From assembly GCA_947627545.1 (NCBI GenBank), contig CANQWK010000002.1, positions 1 to 39,863 on the forward strand: a stretch of 39,863 nucleotides of DNA, read 5' to 3'. This DNA comes from an uncultured Clostridia bacterium (GTDB taxonomy: Bacteria; Bacillota; Clostridia; Christensenellales; UBA1242). Made by a program: the position numbers and the translations under genes. The notes under the pieces are model-generated. The model had not been told where the DNA came from, did not search any database, and saw nothing but the letters and a program-made list of their open reading frames with translations. Positions 23,773 to 31,995 of this stretch are shown piece by piece. Each line of letters opens with the position of its first letter. Position 1 is the first letter of the stretch.

Positions 23773-24143
23773 ATTTATTTTATCTTAACAATTTTAGTTT
23801 AAAATGTAAATTATTTTTTAAAAAAATTTTTAAAATTTTAAAAAAAGAAGCTAAATTTAACAAAAAAATTAAAAATAACAAGGCAAAATTTAATAAAACA
23901 ATAAAAATTTTATGCTAAACGCAATATATAATAAAGTTTTTATTAAAAAGAAACTAAAAAATTTTACTTAAAAACAAACCAAAGCATTAGCTAAACAAAA
24001 AACAAATTAAATAAGCAAATTAATAGGACAACTCAATTAAAAAAATAAAAAATTCTATTAAAAATTACAAAATTGCACAATTTACGCAATAGATTTAATA
24101 AATAATATAAAAATTTGTGTAAAAAATAATTTAAGAGGATTAT
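23773..24143. other. Divergent intergenic region
   Basis: This 371-bp gap between the minus-strand DAC-like gene and the plus-strand coiled-coil gene is strongly A-rich on the plus strand. It holds a candidate minus-strand promoter next to the DAC-like gene. A TTGCAC/TAATAA pair (24073-24101) could serve the plus-strand gene but is weak. Confidence 0.45.
23782..23810 (-). promoter_or_regulatory. Possible promoter of DAC-like gene
   Basis: On the minus strand TTTACA (23805-23810) and TAAGAT (23782-23787) are 17 bp apart. The -10 ends only nine nt from the ATG at 23772, so the transcript would be nearly leaderless. That agrees with the absence of a ribosome binding site. Confidence 0.35.
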
Positions 24144-24416
24144 ATGAAAAAGAAAGACGATTGCAATGTTTTTGTTATGCCGCCGACCATAACTGATGAA
24201 GATATTGTTGCTTTGTTTAATGGAGTTTTAAGTGTAATGAAAAAGAAAAGCGAACTAGAAGCACGCAGCCAATTTATAAACAGCAACATAACAATTGAGC
24301 GATTGCAAAAAGAATTAAAAAGCAAAACGGCGGAATGTGTTAGGTTAAAAAATGAAATAATCTTTTTAAAATCGCAACTTCAAACCGTTAAGCCTGAGCC
24401 GGCAATTCTAGAATAA
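24144..24416 (+). CDS. Small coiled-coil protein of unknown function
   Basis: The 90-residue protein begins with a Lys/Asp-rich stretch and a short ITDEDIVALFNGVLSVM helix. It continues as a probable coiled coil (about 33-82) with heptad-like leucine and isoleucine spacing (ITIERLQKELKSK, VRLKNEIIFLKSQL). There is no signal peptide or cysteine motif apart from two isolated Cys. AAGAGGA six nt before the ATG supports translation. I do not recognise the family. The following unknown gene is on the same strand, 133 nt away. Confidence 0.65.
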   Translation: MKKKDDCNVFVMPPTITDEDIVALFNGVLSVMKKKSELEARSQFINSNITIERLQKELKSKTAECVRLKNEIIFLKSQLQTVKPEPAILE

Positions 24417-24549
24417 AGGCGTATGTTTAAGTTTTAATTTAGTGGTAAATTTAAAAGAACTTAGTAAAAGTTTAAAAGATAAAGCGAATTAAACTGAACT
24501 AAAAGTTAAATAAAAAAACCAAAAGCAAATAAAAAATCATATAAATAAT

Positions 24550-25437
24550 ATGATTTATTTGTTTTTTGATGAAGATTGCTCACTAATTTGCAATAATGCA
24601 GAGCAAAATTTAAGTAGCGGAAACAAAATATTTTTAAAAAATGCAAAATATAAGCTTGAAGAAGTTGAAAATGAAGATTTTTTGTTTGTTAGTCCGTTTT
24701 GTTTGCCAATAACCACAAATTTTTATAAACTCTGCTATAAAAATTTAAAGCAAAAAAATGCAATTTGCGTTAAACATGAGCAAGATTTTTACATATTTTT
24801 AAAATTTAGTCCTATTTTCGATTGTTTTTACACTCAATTTTCTTTTAAAGGGGCATTAGTTGGGGTCTGTTTATCTAGTGAAATTTCTATTTCTATTAAT
24901 GGAAACATTAAATTTAGCACCAAAAATTGCCAATTAAAATTTTCACATTACGAGCAGAAAGGCGATTTTTGTTTTATTCATTTTGTGGGTAAAACCAATT
25001 TTGTTGCAATTTTAAAAGGGCAAGAGTTGGCATTTGCCGATTATTATCATCAAGCAAATATAAACAAAAATGAGTTATATTTTTTAACAAAGTTATGCGA
25101 TAGTTTAAATCATGGAAGGGTTTGTCATTTTAAGGACAATAAATTAGAAAATTATTTGGTTTACTTAGATGATGAAGAGTTAAATTTAAAGCAAGAATTT
25201 TTGCCCTGCGTGTTTTTAGATTGTTTGCTTGCTGGGAATTATAAATATTGCAATATGTTGTTAGCGGAAAATTTAAAACATGCTAAACCGGAAAAAATTA
25301 AAGATTTTTTTTGCGAGTTTGATAAATTTTATTTTTTAAAGCCAAATTGTTGTGCCTTGTTAAAAAAAGATGCCCTTGCAGGCATCTGTGAATTTGAAAC
25401 CTTAAATAATTGCATTAGCAACATAAAATTGGTTTAG
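24550..25437 (+). CDS. Cys- and Phe-rich protein of unknown function
   Basis: The 295-residue protein has no signal peptide or clear membrane helix. It is unusually rich in Phe, Tyr and Cys (about 18 cysteines), spread singly and not as CxxC zinc knuckles. The first 150 residues look beta-rich and the last 130 helical. No known motif is recognised. The ribosome binding site is poor (no GGAGG before the ATG). Its 3' end contains a sequence that reads as a strong terminator on the opposite strand (25362-25386). The long open frame with codon use like its neighbours supports a real gene. Confidence 0.6.
   Translation: MIYLFFDEDCSLICNNAEQNLSSGNKIFLKNAKYKLEEVENEDFLFVSPFCLPITTNFYKLCYKNLKQKNAICVKHEQDFYIFLKFSPIFDCFYTQFSFKGALVGVCLSSEISISINGNIKFSTKNCQLKFSHYEQKGDFCFIHFVGKTNFVAILKGQELAFADYYHQANINKNELYFLTKLCDSLNHGRVCHFKDNKLENYLVYLDDEELNLKQEFLPCVFLDCLLAGNYKYCNMLLAENLKHAKPEKIKDFFCEFDKFYFLKPNCCALLKKDALAGICEFETLNNCISNIKLV
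25362..25386 (-). terminator. Minus-strand terminator inside the 3' end of the convergent gene
   Basis: On the minus strand GATGCC-TGCAAG-GGCATC (25386 to 25369) is followed by seven T residues (25368-25362). It lies about 180 nt past the stop of the P-type ATPase gene and inside the last 25 codons of the plus-strand gene. On the plus strand the run is poly-A before the stem, so it would not terminate that gene. Confidence 0.75.
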
Positions 25438-25567
25438 TGTTTTTGTGGTGTTTGTTTTTTCGCTCACTTTTTAAAAGCAAGTTTGGAGTTCAAATTTGCC
25501 AAATATGGCGAAGTTGACCAAATTGACCTCGATAGGTTTGTCGAAATTTTTACATTAAGCTACGCTT

Positions 25568-28147
25568 TTAATTAGTGCTTTTTTCGTGCCAATTAAATAA
25601 TTTATTTAGCATTACATATACAGGATAAGCGAACTGTACAACCACCAACCAAACTAAGAAGTCCATACGTTCAATTCGCACATATTTAAACAATTCTGGC
25701 ATGGTTATAACAAGGAAAACGGAAAGTGTTAAGCATGAGATATACATTATAACTTTAAATGGATTGAACGGGCGGCACATTCTATAAAGTGCCATAAAGC
25801 CCACCACCAAAATTGCAAGCGAACACATGGTTACAAGCACTTCGGTTGAAATGTCTGCCAAAAAGTGTTGATACATATACATGGCAATTGTAACTAACAC
25901 AAGGCTTAGCCCAGCAGGCAAGGTGTTTTTTGCAACATTAGATAAAAATTTACCTTTAATTGGATTGATGTTAGGTTGCAACGCCAAGAAGAAGCTAGGC
26001 AAACCTATAACAAACATTTCAAGCAAAATGAATTGAATAGGGCTAAATGGATATGTTTTGCCCGCACAAAGCACGAATATTGATATGCAAATTGCAAAAA
26101 CTGTTTTCATTAAGAACAGCGAAGAAGATTTTTGAACATTGTTTACAACTCGTCTGCCCTCGGCAACCACGCTTGGCATAGAACTAAAATTGCTATCTAA
26201 AAGCACAAGTTGGCTAACGCTTCGTGCTGCGTCGCTGCCAGCGGCAATGGCAACCGAACAATCTGCTTCTTTAAGGGCTAAAATGTCATTTACGCCGTCG
26301 CCCGTCATGGCAACCGTTTTGCCTTGTGCTTTTAATGCTCGCACTAAAATTGCCTTTTGTTCTGGGCTTACCCTGCCAAATATTGTAAAGTTTTCTGCAG
26401 CTTCGGCAACTTGCTCGTTGCTCATGCCTTGCAAACTTATATATTTATCGTAACGTTCTACGCCCACTCTTCTGGCAACTTCGCTTACTGTAACAGGGTT
26501 ATCCCCTGAAATAATTTTTATATCTACTCCGTTTTGTTTAAACCATTCTATTGTTTTTGGAGCGTCCTTTCTAATATTATCTTGCAACAACACTAAGGCT
26601 ATAGGTTTGCAGTTGTTTGCTCCAAAATTATTGTCGCTTTCCGCTAATAACAACACCCTATATCCGCTTAATGCATATTGTTCCGCCTGTTTTTTTAACG
26701 AGTCGCTTGCGTTGTTCATAACATATTCATACGCACCTAATTTGTACGTGCCGGTTTTAAATTTGCAGCCCATAAATTTTCGTTCACTGCTAAACGGAAT
26801 GCTTTTATCTGCCATATAACACGGCTTGCCAAAATAAGATTTTAACGCAATGGCGGTGTGGTTGGCATCGTGAAAAGCGTTTACCATGCTGGCAATTATT
26901 TTGTCCACTTCCTTAAAAGGAACATCGCCTAGCAAAACAACATCGTTTACACTCATCGAGCCGTTTGTAAGTGTGCCGGTTTTGTCTAAGCACAAAACAT
27001 TAGTTCGGGCAAGCATTTCAATGCAATAAAGGTCTTGCACCAAAGTGCGTTTTTTTGCAAGCCTTATAACGCTAACTGCCAACGCAACTGAAGTTAAAAG
27101 GAACATTCCGGCAGGTATCATTGCCACAATGCAGCCTGCCGTTTTGGTTATAACCATATAAGATAGAGAATAATCTAGTGCGGGGTTAAGTTTGTAATAT
27201 TTATAGTTGTTATAAAGCATTATTATTGCAATTGGCACCATGAATATAGAAATTATTTTTATTAATGCCCGCAACGATGTTAATAACTCGCTTTTTGCCT
27301 GTTTAAAGGTTTTGGCTTTTTGGCTAAGTTGTGAAATGTAATTGTCATCTCCAATTTTGTTAACTTTGGCTTTTCCTGTTCCGCTAGAAACAAAACTGCC
27401 GCCGTATAAACTATCTCCTTTTTGCTTTTTTACAGGCATGCTTTCGCCTGTAAGCAAACTTTCATTAACCTCTAAATTGCCGTCTAAAACAATGCTATCG
27501 CACGCTATTTGCATGCCAGGGTTTAAAACTAAAACATCGTCTAGCACCACTTCGGTTTTGTAAACTTCAATTTCTTCGCCATCTCGCACCACTTTTGTAA
27601 AATTACTGTTGGTTAACGACAATTTGTCCATTGTTTTTTTGGCTTTAATTTCTTGAAAAATTCCAATTGCAGTGTTAAGAATAACAATAACCAAAAACAA
27701 TAAATCGCTAAACGCTCCAACAGCAATTAGGGCAATGGCAACCGCTATACAGGTTAGGTTGAAAAAAGTAAAGATGTTTTTTGCAAAAATGCCGCCTAAA
27801 CTTTTGTTGGTTTTTATTTTAGATACATTGGTTAGTCCATCTAATGTGCGTTTTTCCACCTGCTGGCTAGTTAGACCTTCTTCTGCCTTAGGGTTATAGC
27901 GAGAAATTGCCGAAGCTGGAATGGGTTTGTTTCTTTTGTTTTTTACAGGCTTTTCCGCTTTAATTTTAATAGGCTTGGTTTTTGCCGTTTCGGTTGAAGG
28001 CTTAGATTTTTCAACTTCGGTGGCGGATTTAGATTTTTCAACATCTTCAATTTTAATTTGTTTTAATTCTGCGCTAGGCTTTTGTTTTTTTTGTTTTAAA
28101 TTTTTTGCAGAATTTTTCTTAGTTGAATTTGAAATTTGTTTTTTCAT
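25568..28147 (-). CDS. P-type cation-transporting ATPase, CtpE-like
   Basis: This 859-residue membrane ATPase pumps a cation at the expense of ATP. Visible are the actuator loop with LLTGESMPVKK, the phosphorylation site DKTGTLT (Asp388), the nucleotide-binding region, and the hinge motif MTGDGVNDILALKEADCSVA. Helix 4 carries PAGM (345-348) followed by FLLTSVALAVSVIRLAKK, and the helix 5-6 region ends GLPSFFLALQPN. This pattern is like Mycobacterium CtpE and its clostridial relatives, which move calcium. It lacks the N-terminal metal-binding domains of heavy-metal pumps. The PEGL glutamate of classical calcium pumps is Ala346 here. The first 75 residues are a Lys/Ser/Thr-rich cytoplasmic extension with EVEKSKSATEVEKSKPST-type repeats. 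AAAAGGACT precedes the ATG. Its specificity is inferred, not shown. Confidence 0.88.
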   Translation of the reverse strand: MKKQISNSTKKNSAKNLKQKKQKPSAELKQIKIEDVEKSKSATEVEKSKPSTETAKTKPIKIKAEKPVKNKRNKPIPASAISRYNPKAEEGLTSQQVEKRTLDGLTNVSKIKTNKSLGGIFAKNIFTFFNLTCIAVAIALIAVGAFSDLLFLVIVILNTAIGIFQEIKAKKTMDKLSLTNSNFTKVVRDGEEIEVYKTEVVLDDVLVLNPGMQIACDSIVLDGNLEVNESLLTGESMPVKKQKGDSLYGGSFVSSGTGKAKVNKIGDDNYISQLSQKAKTFKQAKSELLTSLRALIKIISIFMVPIAIIMLYNNYKYYKLNPALDYSLSYMVITKTAGCIVAMIPAGMFLLTSVALAVSVIRLAKKRTLVQDLYCIEMLARTNVLCLDKTGTLTNGSMSVNDVVLLGDVPFKEVDKIIASMVNAFHDANHTAIALKSYFGKPCYMADKSIPFSSERKFMGCKFKTGTYKLGAYEYVMNNASDSLKKQAEQYALSGYRVLLLAESDNNFGANNCKPIALVLLQDNIRKDAPKTIEWFKQNGVDIKIISGDNPVTVSEVARRVGVERYDKYISLQGMSNEQVAEAAENFTIFGRVSPEQKAILVRALKAQGKTVAMTGDGVNDILALKEADCSVAIAAGSDAARSVSQLVLLDSNFSSMPSVVAEGRRVVNNVQKSSSLFLMKTVFAICISIFVLCAGKTYPFSPIQFILLEMFVIGLPSFFLALQPNINPIKGKFLSNVAKNTLPAGLSLVLVTIAMYMYQHFLADISTEVLVTMCSLAILVVGFMALYRMCRPFNPFKVIMYISCLTLSVFLVITMPELFKYVRIERMDFLVWLVVVQFAYPVYVMLNKLFNWHEKSTN

Positions 28148-28304
28148 ATAGTCCTTTTAATAAATATATTTTATTTTAACATATTAACAAAAATTAAACA
28201 AACAAATTTAAAACAAAAAACATATTATACAGGCGAGGAATAAAAATTTAAATTATATAATGTCAAAATAAAAGTTTGAGGCATAAAAATTAAGGGAGAT
28301 GTTT

Positions 28305-28820
28305 ATGGATTTAGATGATATTATTGTTAGAGCAAAAGGGGAATATCCAAAAATTGAAAATGCAACAGATGACATGCAAACAGTTGCAATTTTAAAAGAT
28401 TTGGCGTTTGCAAAAGAAGGCGAATTAGCGGCAATTTTAACTTATATATTTCAAAGCACAATTGCCGATAAATCCAACAGTGAATTGGGTGAACTTTTTG
28501 AAGAAATAGCAATTGTGGAAATGACGCACTTAGGCTTACTTATGCACGCGATATCTGCGTTTGGCGGAGTGCCAAAATATGAAACGAGCAATGGAATGGC
28601 GTTTAATTCAAGTTGTGTTAATTACAACACAAAACTAAAAGATATGTTAGAACAAGATATAAAAACGGAACAAGACGGAATAAATGATTATAATCAAGCC
28701 ATAAAAATGGTTAGAAATGAAAGTTTAAAAAATTTGATAGCCAGAATAATTTTAGACGAACAAAAACATATAGAAGCCTTAAAGCAAGTTAGGGCAACTG
28801 TTCAATTTTTGTCTTATTAG
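28305..28820 (+). CDS. Ferritin-like di-iron (or Mn) protein
   Basis: The 171-residue all-helical protein has the four-helix-bundle metal pattern: KEGELAAILTY in helix A, EEIAIVEMTHLG (an ExxH pair) in helix B, EQDIKTEQDGINDYNQAI in helix C and LDEQKHIEAL (second ExxH) in helix D. This fits the ferritin-like superfamily (rubrerythrin, bacterioferritin or Mn-catalase-like). No rubredoxin CxxC domain is present. A role in peroxide or iron handling is likely but unproven. The start at 28305 is chosen because the in-frame ATG at 28299 directly abuts the AAGGGAG site, while 28305 has normal spacing. It is divergent from the P-type ATPase gene and ended by a hairpin. Confidence 0.8.
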   Translation: MDLDDIIVRAKGEYPKIENATDDMQTVAILKDLAFAKEGELAAILTYIFQSTIADKSNSELGELFEEIAIVEMTHLGLLMHAISAFGGVPKYETSNGMAFNSSCVNYNTKLKDMLEQDIKTEQDGINDYNQAIKMVRNESLKNLIARIILDEQKHIEALKQVRATVQFLSY

Positions 28821-29160
28821 GTTAAAATTGAAAAATAAATGAAAAATAAAAATTAATAAAAAATACGTAAAAATTAAATAAAAAATACAAAAAATTTAAT
28901 AAAAAAATAAAAAACACAAAATATTAAGGCTTTTTGTGTTTTTTTGCTAATTTTTTTGCGTTTTTTAATATTTTTTTAAAATTTTTATTTATTTTTTTAT
29001 TTATTTTTTTATTTATCTTATTATTATTTTTTATTAATATTAGTCATTTTTTATAGTATTTTTTAATTTTTTACAATTAATTTTCTTAATTTTTACGTAT
29101 TTTAGTTAAATTTTTCAATATTTTCAATTTTTTTCAATTATTTTCAATAATTTTTTATTT
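28821..29160. other. Intergenic region between convergent genes
   Basis: This 340-bp gap holds a bidirectional terminator at 28911-28945. The rest is T-rich low-complexity sequence with TTTTTTATTT repeats. No gene is seen. Confidence 0.5.
28911..28945. terminator. Bidirectional terminator
   Basis: AAAACACAAAA (28911-28921) pairs with TTTTTGTGTTTT (28931 on) across the loop TATTAAGGC. T runs lie on both strands. It can end the ferritin-like gene (plus) and the PRC-barrel gene (minus). Confidence 0.75.
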
Positions 29161-29922
29161 TTATTTGCTGTAAAGCATAAGTTCGCGTATTTTTCCAAAT
29201 CGATTAATTTCTTTTAAATTCTTTTTTGTTACTATGCTATGGGCTTTAATTAAAACTTCGTTGTTAAAATTTAAAATGTCTTTAGTGCAAACTCTTCCTA
29301 TTAAAAAATCGGCATTTTGAATGTTGGGTTTTGGAGCATCTATATCTACGGCAGAATTGTTTGTAATTGGTGTTTGCTCGTTTACTATTTGTTCAATTTG
29401 GTTTGAAATCGGCATTATGTTTGCCGTTACTGTTCGTGCCGATTTAAAAATTTTAGGACTTTTTTGCGGAGTGAATTTTTTAACATTTATATTGTCTTGT
29501 GGCGTGTAAAAAATTGTGGTGTTTTTGCCTGAACTTGCAAGATAGCTTACGTCAAATGTTTTGTCGTTATCTAAGCTGAATTTTTCACACATAAATTTTT
29601 CGGTTAAACTTATTTCTTTAACCACGCCTAAATATTCGCCTTTAATTGTGTAGGCTTTTGAATTAATTGGGCAAGGGTTTAATGTGCATTCTTCCACTTT
29701 TAAATTAACCGCCTGATTGTTCTTAACGGTTATTGCATTTTTGCCTATATGATAAATATTTTTAGAAGGCAAAATTAATTTGTTGCCTTCTTCCGCTGCC
29801 AACTCAATTTGCACTAGCTTTTTTAATTTTTTGTCAAAATAAAGTTTGTCCACCACGCCTAAAAGTTCGCCTTCATATAGCGATAAAACGTTTAAACCAT
29901 AAAATTCACTGCAATAATACAT
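29161..29922 (-). CDS. PRC-barrel domain protein
   Basis: The 253-residue cytoplasmic protein has two PRC-barrel-like domains. The first (about 1-72) has GELLGVVDKLYFDKKLKKL and the second (about 85-150) has GEYLGVVKEISL. A Thr/Pro/Asn-rich linker (about 155-200) follows, then a C-terminal unit (about 205-253) with LIGRVCTKDIL and VTKKNLKEINRFGKIRELML. PRC barrels act as small adaptor domains in RNA processing, photosynthesis and sporulation proteins. The precise role here is unknown. AGAGGT lies upstream of the ATG on the minus strand. It is a single gene, divergent from the lipoprotein gene. Confidence 0.75.
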   Translation of the reverse strand: MYYCSEFYGLNVLSLYEGELLGVVDKLYFDKKLKKLVQIELAAEEGNKLILPSKNIYHIGKNAITVKNNQAVNLKVEECTLNPCPINSKAYTIKGEYLGVVKEISLTEKFMCEKFSLDNDKTFDVSYLASSGKNTTIFYTPQDNINVKKFTPQKSPKIFKSARTVTANIMPISNQIEQIVNEQTPITNNSAVDIDAPKPNIQNADFLIGRVCTKDILNFNNEVLIKAHSIVTKKNLKEINRFGKIRELMLYSK

Positions 29923-30021
29923 AATTTTTACCTCTTTTTATCTCTAAATTAGTATATTTAAAATTTTTCTAATTAGAACGGAAGAAAAATTTGTTTATAT
30001 ATTATATTTTGTAAAATTTAA

Positions 30022-30050
30022 TTGCTTTATGACAAATTTTAGGGTATAAT
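30022..30050 (+). promoter_or_regulatory. Promoter of lipoprotein gene
   Basis: A perfect TATAAT (30045-30050) lies 17 bp after TTGCTT (30022-30027). The leader to the ATG at 30153 would be about 95 nt, long enough to hold a regulatory structure, though none is evident. Confidence 0.55.
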
Positions 30051-30152
30051 TATATTGTAAAAAAGAAAAATAAAAATAGTTTATGTGTTTGAGGCAAGTT
30101 TGTTGGTAATTTCTTAGCAGAGGTTAAATTGCAGAAGAATTAAGGGGTTAAA

Positions 30153-31874
30153 ATGAAAAAATGGGGGTTGTTTTTAATATTTTTAATTGTTCCTTTTTTC
30201 TTTTTTGGTTGCGAAAAACAAAATATAAAAAAATTAAACACTCCTACTGAACTTAATGTGTCGGCAGGTGGAATTGTAACTTTTAAGCGTGTGGAAGATG
30301 ATGAATTTTATTCAATTTTTATTAATGATAATGAATTTGTTGTAAATAAAAATCACCCTGCGGTTGTGCTTTATAATTTTGATGGTGCGGATTATTTTGA
30401 ATATGATGCCTCAAATTTATTATCGTTTGCTGTTGGCAGAAGTTACAATTTTAGCGTTCAAGCGCATGCAAAAAATAAAAAATCAAGTGATGTTAGTGGC
30501 ACTGTTACCTATGTGCATAATCTTGTTTTAGAAACGCCTAAAAATGTGGAAATTAAAAACAATGTTTTATCTTGGGAGCAATGTCCGTTTGCAAATTCTT
30601 ATAAAGTTAAAGTGAATTATAATGCAACTGAAACAATTTTTTCAGTAAGTCAAAATCAGTTTGATATTAATCAAGTTTTGTTTGGTGTAGGCGAATATAA
30701 TTTTTCTGTGTGTGCTGTTCCAAACAAAGCAAATTATGAAGATAGTAAGTTTAGCCAAGCTGTTGAATTTTCAGTTAAGCAATTAAGCACGCCTAATGTC
30801 AGTCAAATTTATGAAAACGAAGGTCAAGCGTTTGTAAAAGTTGCCGTTGATGTGAATGCAAATTCAATAACTATCAATTTAAACAATTTAAAAATTGAAC
30901 AGGCACTTTCTTCAAACGGCTGGCTGCATAAGGTTGATGACATTGAAAATTTTTGGGAAATTAATTTAACTGAATTGTGCAGGGCTAATGGAACTAATCA
31001 AAATTTAATTTTGTTTAATGTGGCGGCTAATAACAATTCTTTTGGTAGCCGATACTTTTACACCTCTTCCGCAGTTAGTAGCACGGTTGAATATGAAAAA
31101 ACAAATAAGTTATTTGCTCCTAATTTGCAAATAACCAGCGAAGCGGACAAAGTTGTGCTTAGTTGGACAGATGAGGACAAAGAAAAAATAACTGCTTATG
31201 AAATTTATGTTGCTACATCTAGTGAAATGAAAACTTACACTTTGTTGCCAGAAATTAATTCTATAAAGTTAGAAAATAATTTTATTGCTGCGGCGGTTAA
31301 AAAATTAGGTAAAGGGGATTGGCAATCTTCAAATTTATCTGCGTTTAAAAGTTTGAATAGTTTGCAATTGGACAATTTAAATTTGGCTCAAAATGGGGAA
31401 ACGCTAACCTTGAACGAACTAACCGATTTTGCAAATTATTATATTGTTGAAATTGGCAACGATGTTTTAAAATTAAACCAAAACTCAATTAACATTTTAA
31501 ATTATTTAGGCAAGGTAAAATCTGTTTCTGTAACTGCCATAAGCGATGACCATGCTCCAAAAACAGAAAGTTTAACTTTGCAGCCTATAAAATTAAATGC
31601 TCCGTCAAATTTAAAAATGTCAAATTTAAAACCCTTTTGCTTAACTTTTGATGCTGTTGAAAATGCACTTGGTTATTATGTTTATGTTTTAAATAAAACA
31701 GAAAATAATTTAACACGCACAAAATTAAATGAAGTGTTTACTTCTAATGTAATAGATTTATCTAACTACCTTTTAGCAGAAAATGAATATGAAATTTGCG
31801 TTCAGGCAATTGCAAAGGAAAATGGCTTTGAAAACAGTGAACTTTCCAATTCAATAAATGCTGCAAATATTTAA
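30153..31874 (+). CDS. Lipoprotein with repeated fibronectin-III-like modules
   Basis: The 573-residue protein starts with a hydrophobic signal ending FFFFGC; Cys20 would be lipidated, although the lipobox lacks the usual Leu at -3. The rest is a string of about six beta-rich modules of 80-110 residues that begin with L-x-x-P-type strands near residues 29, 126, 211, 320, 401 and 481 and include SW and A-x-x-Y-x-V patterns like fibronectin type III domains. No catalytic motif is seen. An AAGGGG site precedes the ATG. It lies 121 nt upstream of the germinant receptor operon with no clear terminator between, so cotranscription is possible. A cell-surface or spore-membrane binding role is an inference. 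Confidence 0.75.
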   Translation: MKKWGLFLIFLIVPFFFFGCEKQNIKKLNTPTELNVSAGGIVTFKRVEDDEFYSIFINDNEFVVNKNHPAVVLYNFDGADYFEYDASNLLSFAVGRSYNFSVQAHAKNKKSSDVSGTVTYVHNLVLETPKNVEIKNNVLSWEQCPFANSYKVKVNYNATETIFSVSQNQFDINQVLFGVGEYNFSVCAVPNKANYEDSKFSQAVEFSVKQLSTPNVSQIYENEGQAFVKVAVDVNANSITINLNNLKIEQALSSNGWLHKVDDIENFWEINLTELCRANGTNQNLILFNVAANNNSFGSRYFYTSSAVSSTVEYEKTNKLFAPNLQITSEADKVVLSWTDEDKEKITAYEIYVATSSEMKTYTLLPEINSIKLENNFIAAAVKKLGKGDWQSSNLSAFKSLNSLQLDNLNLAQNGETLTLNELTDFANYYIVEIGNDVLKLNQNSINILNYLGKVKSVSVTAISDDHAPKTESLTLQPIKLNAPSNLKMSNLKPFCLTFDAVENALGYYVYVLNKTENNLTRTKLNEVFTSNVIDLSNYLLAENEYEICVQAIAKENGFENSELSNSINAANI

Positions 31875-31995
31875 AATTTTTAATAAAAAAATATTAAAAA
31901 TATTTTAAAAATTTTTAATTTTGAAAAATTCTTATTAATAACTAAAAGTAAAAATAAAAGCACATAAAAATTATTTAATTGCTAAAACTAGCATT

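Noticed and set aside
5873..25545. Further Spo0A-box 7-mers at 5873, 6914, 11650, 19830 and 25539
   Set aside because: The first four lie inside coding regions and the last between converging gene ends, with no promoter nearby. About this many are expected by chance in a window of this composition.
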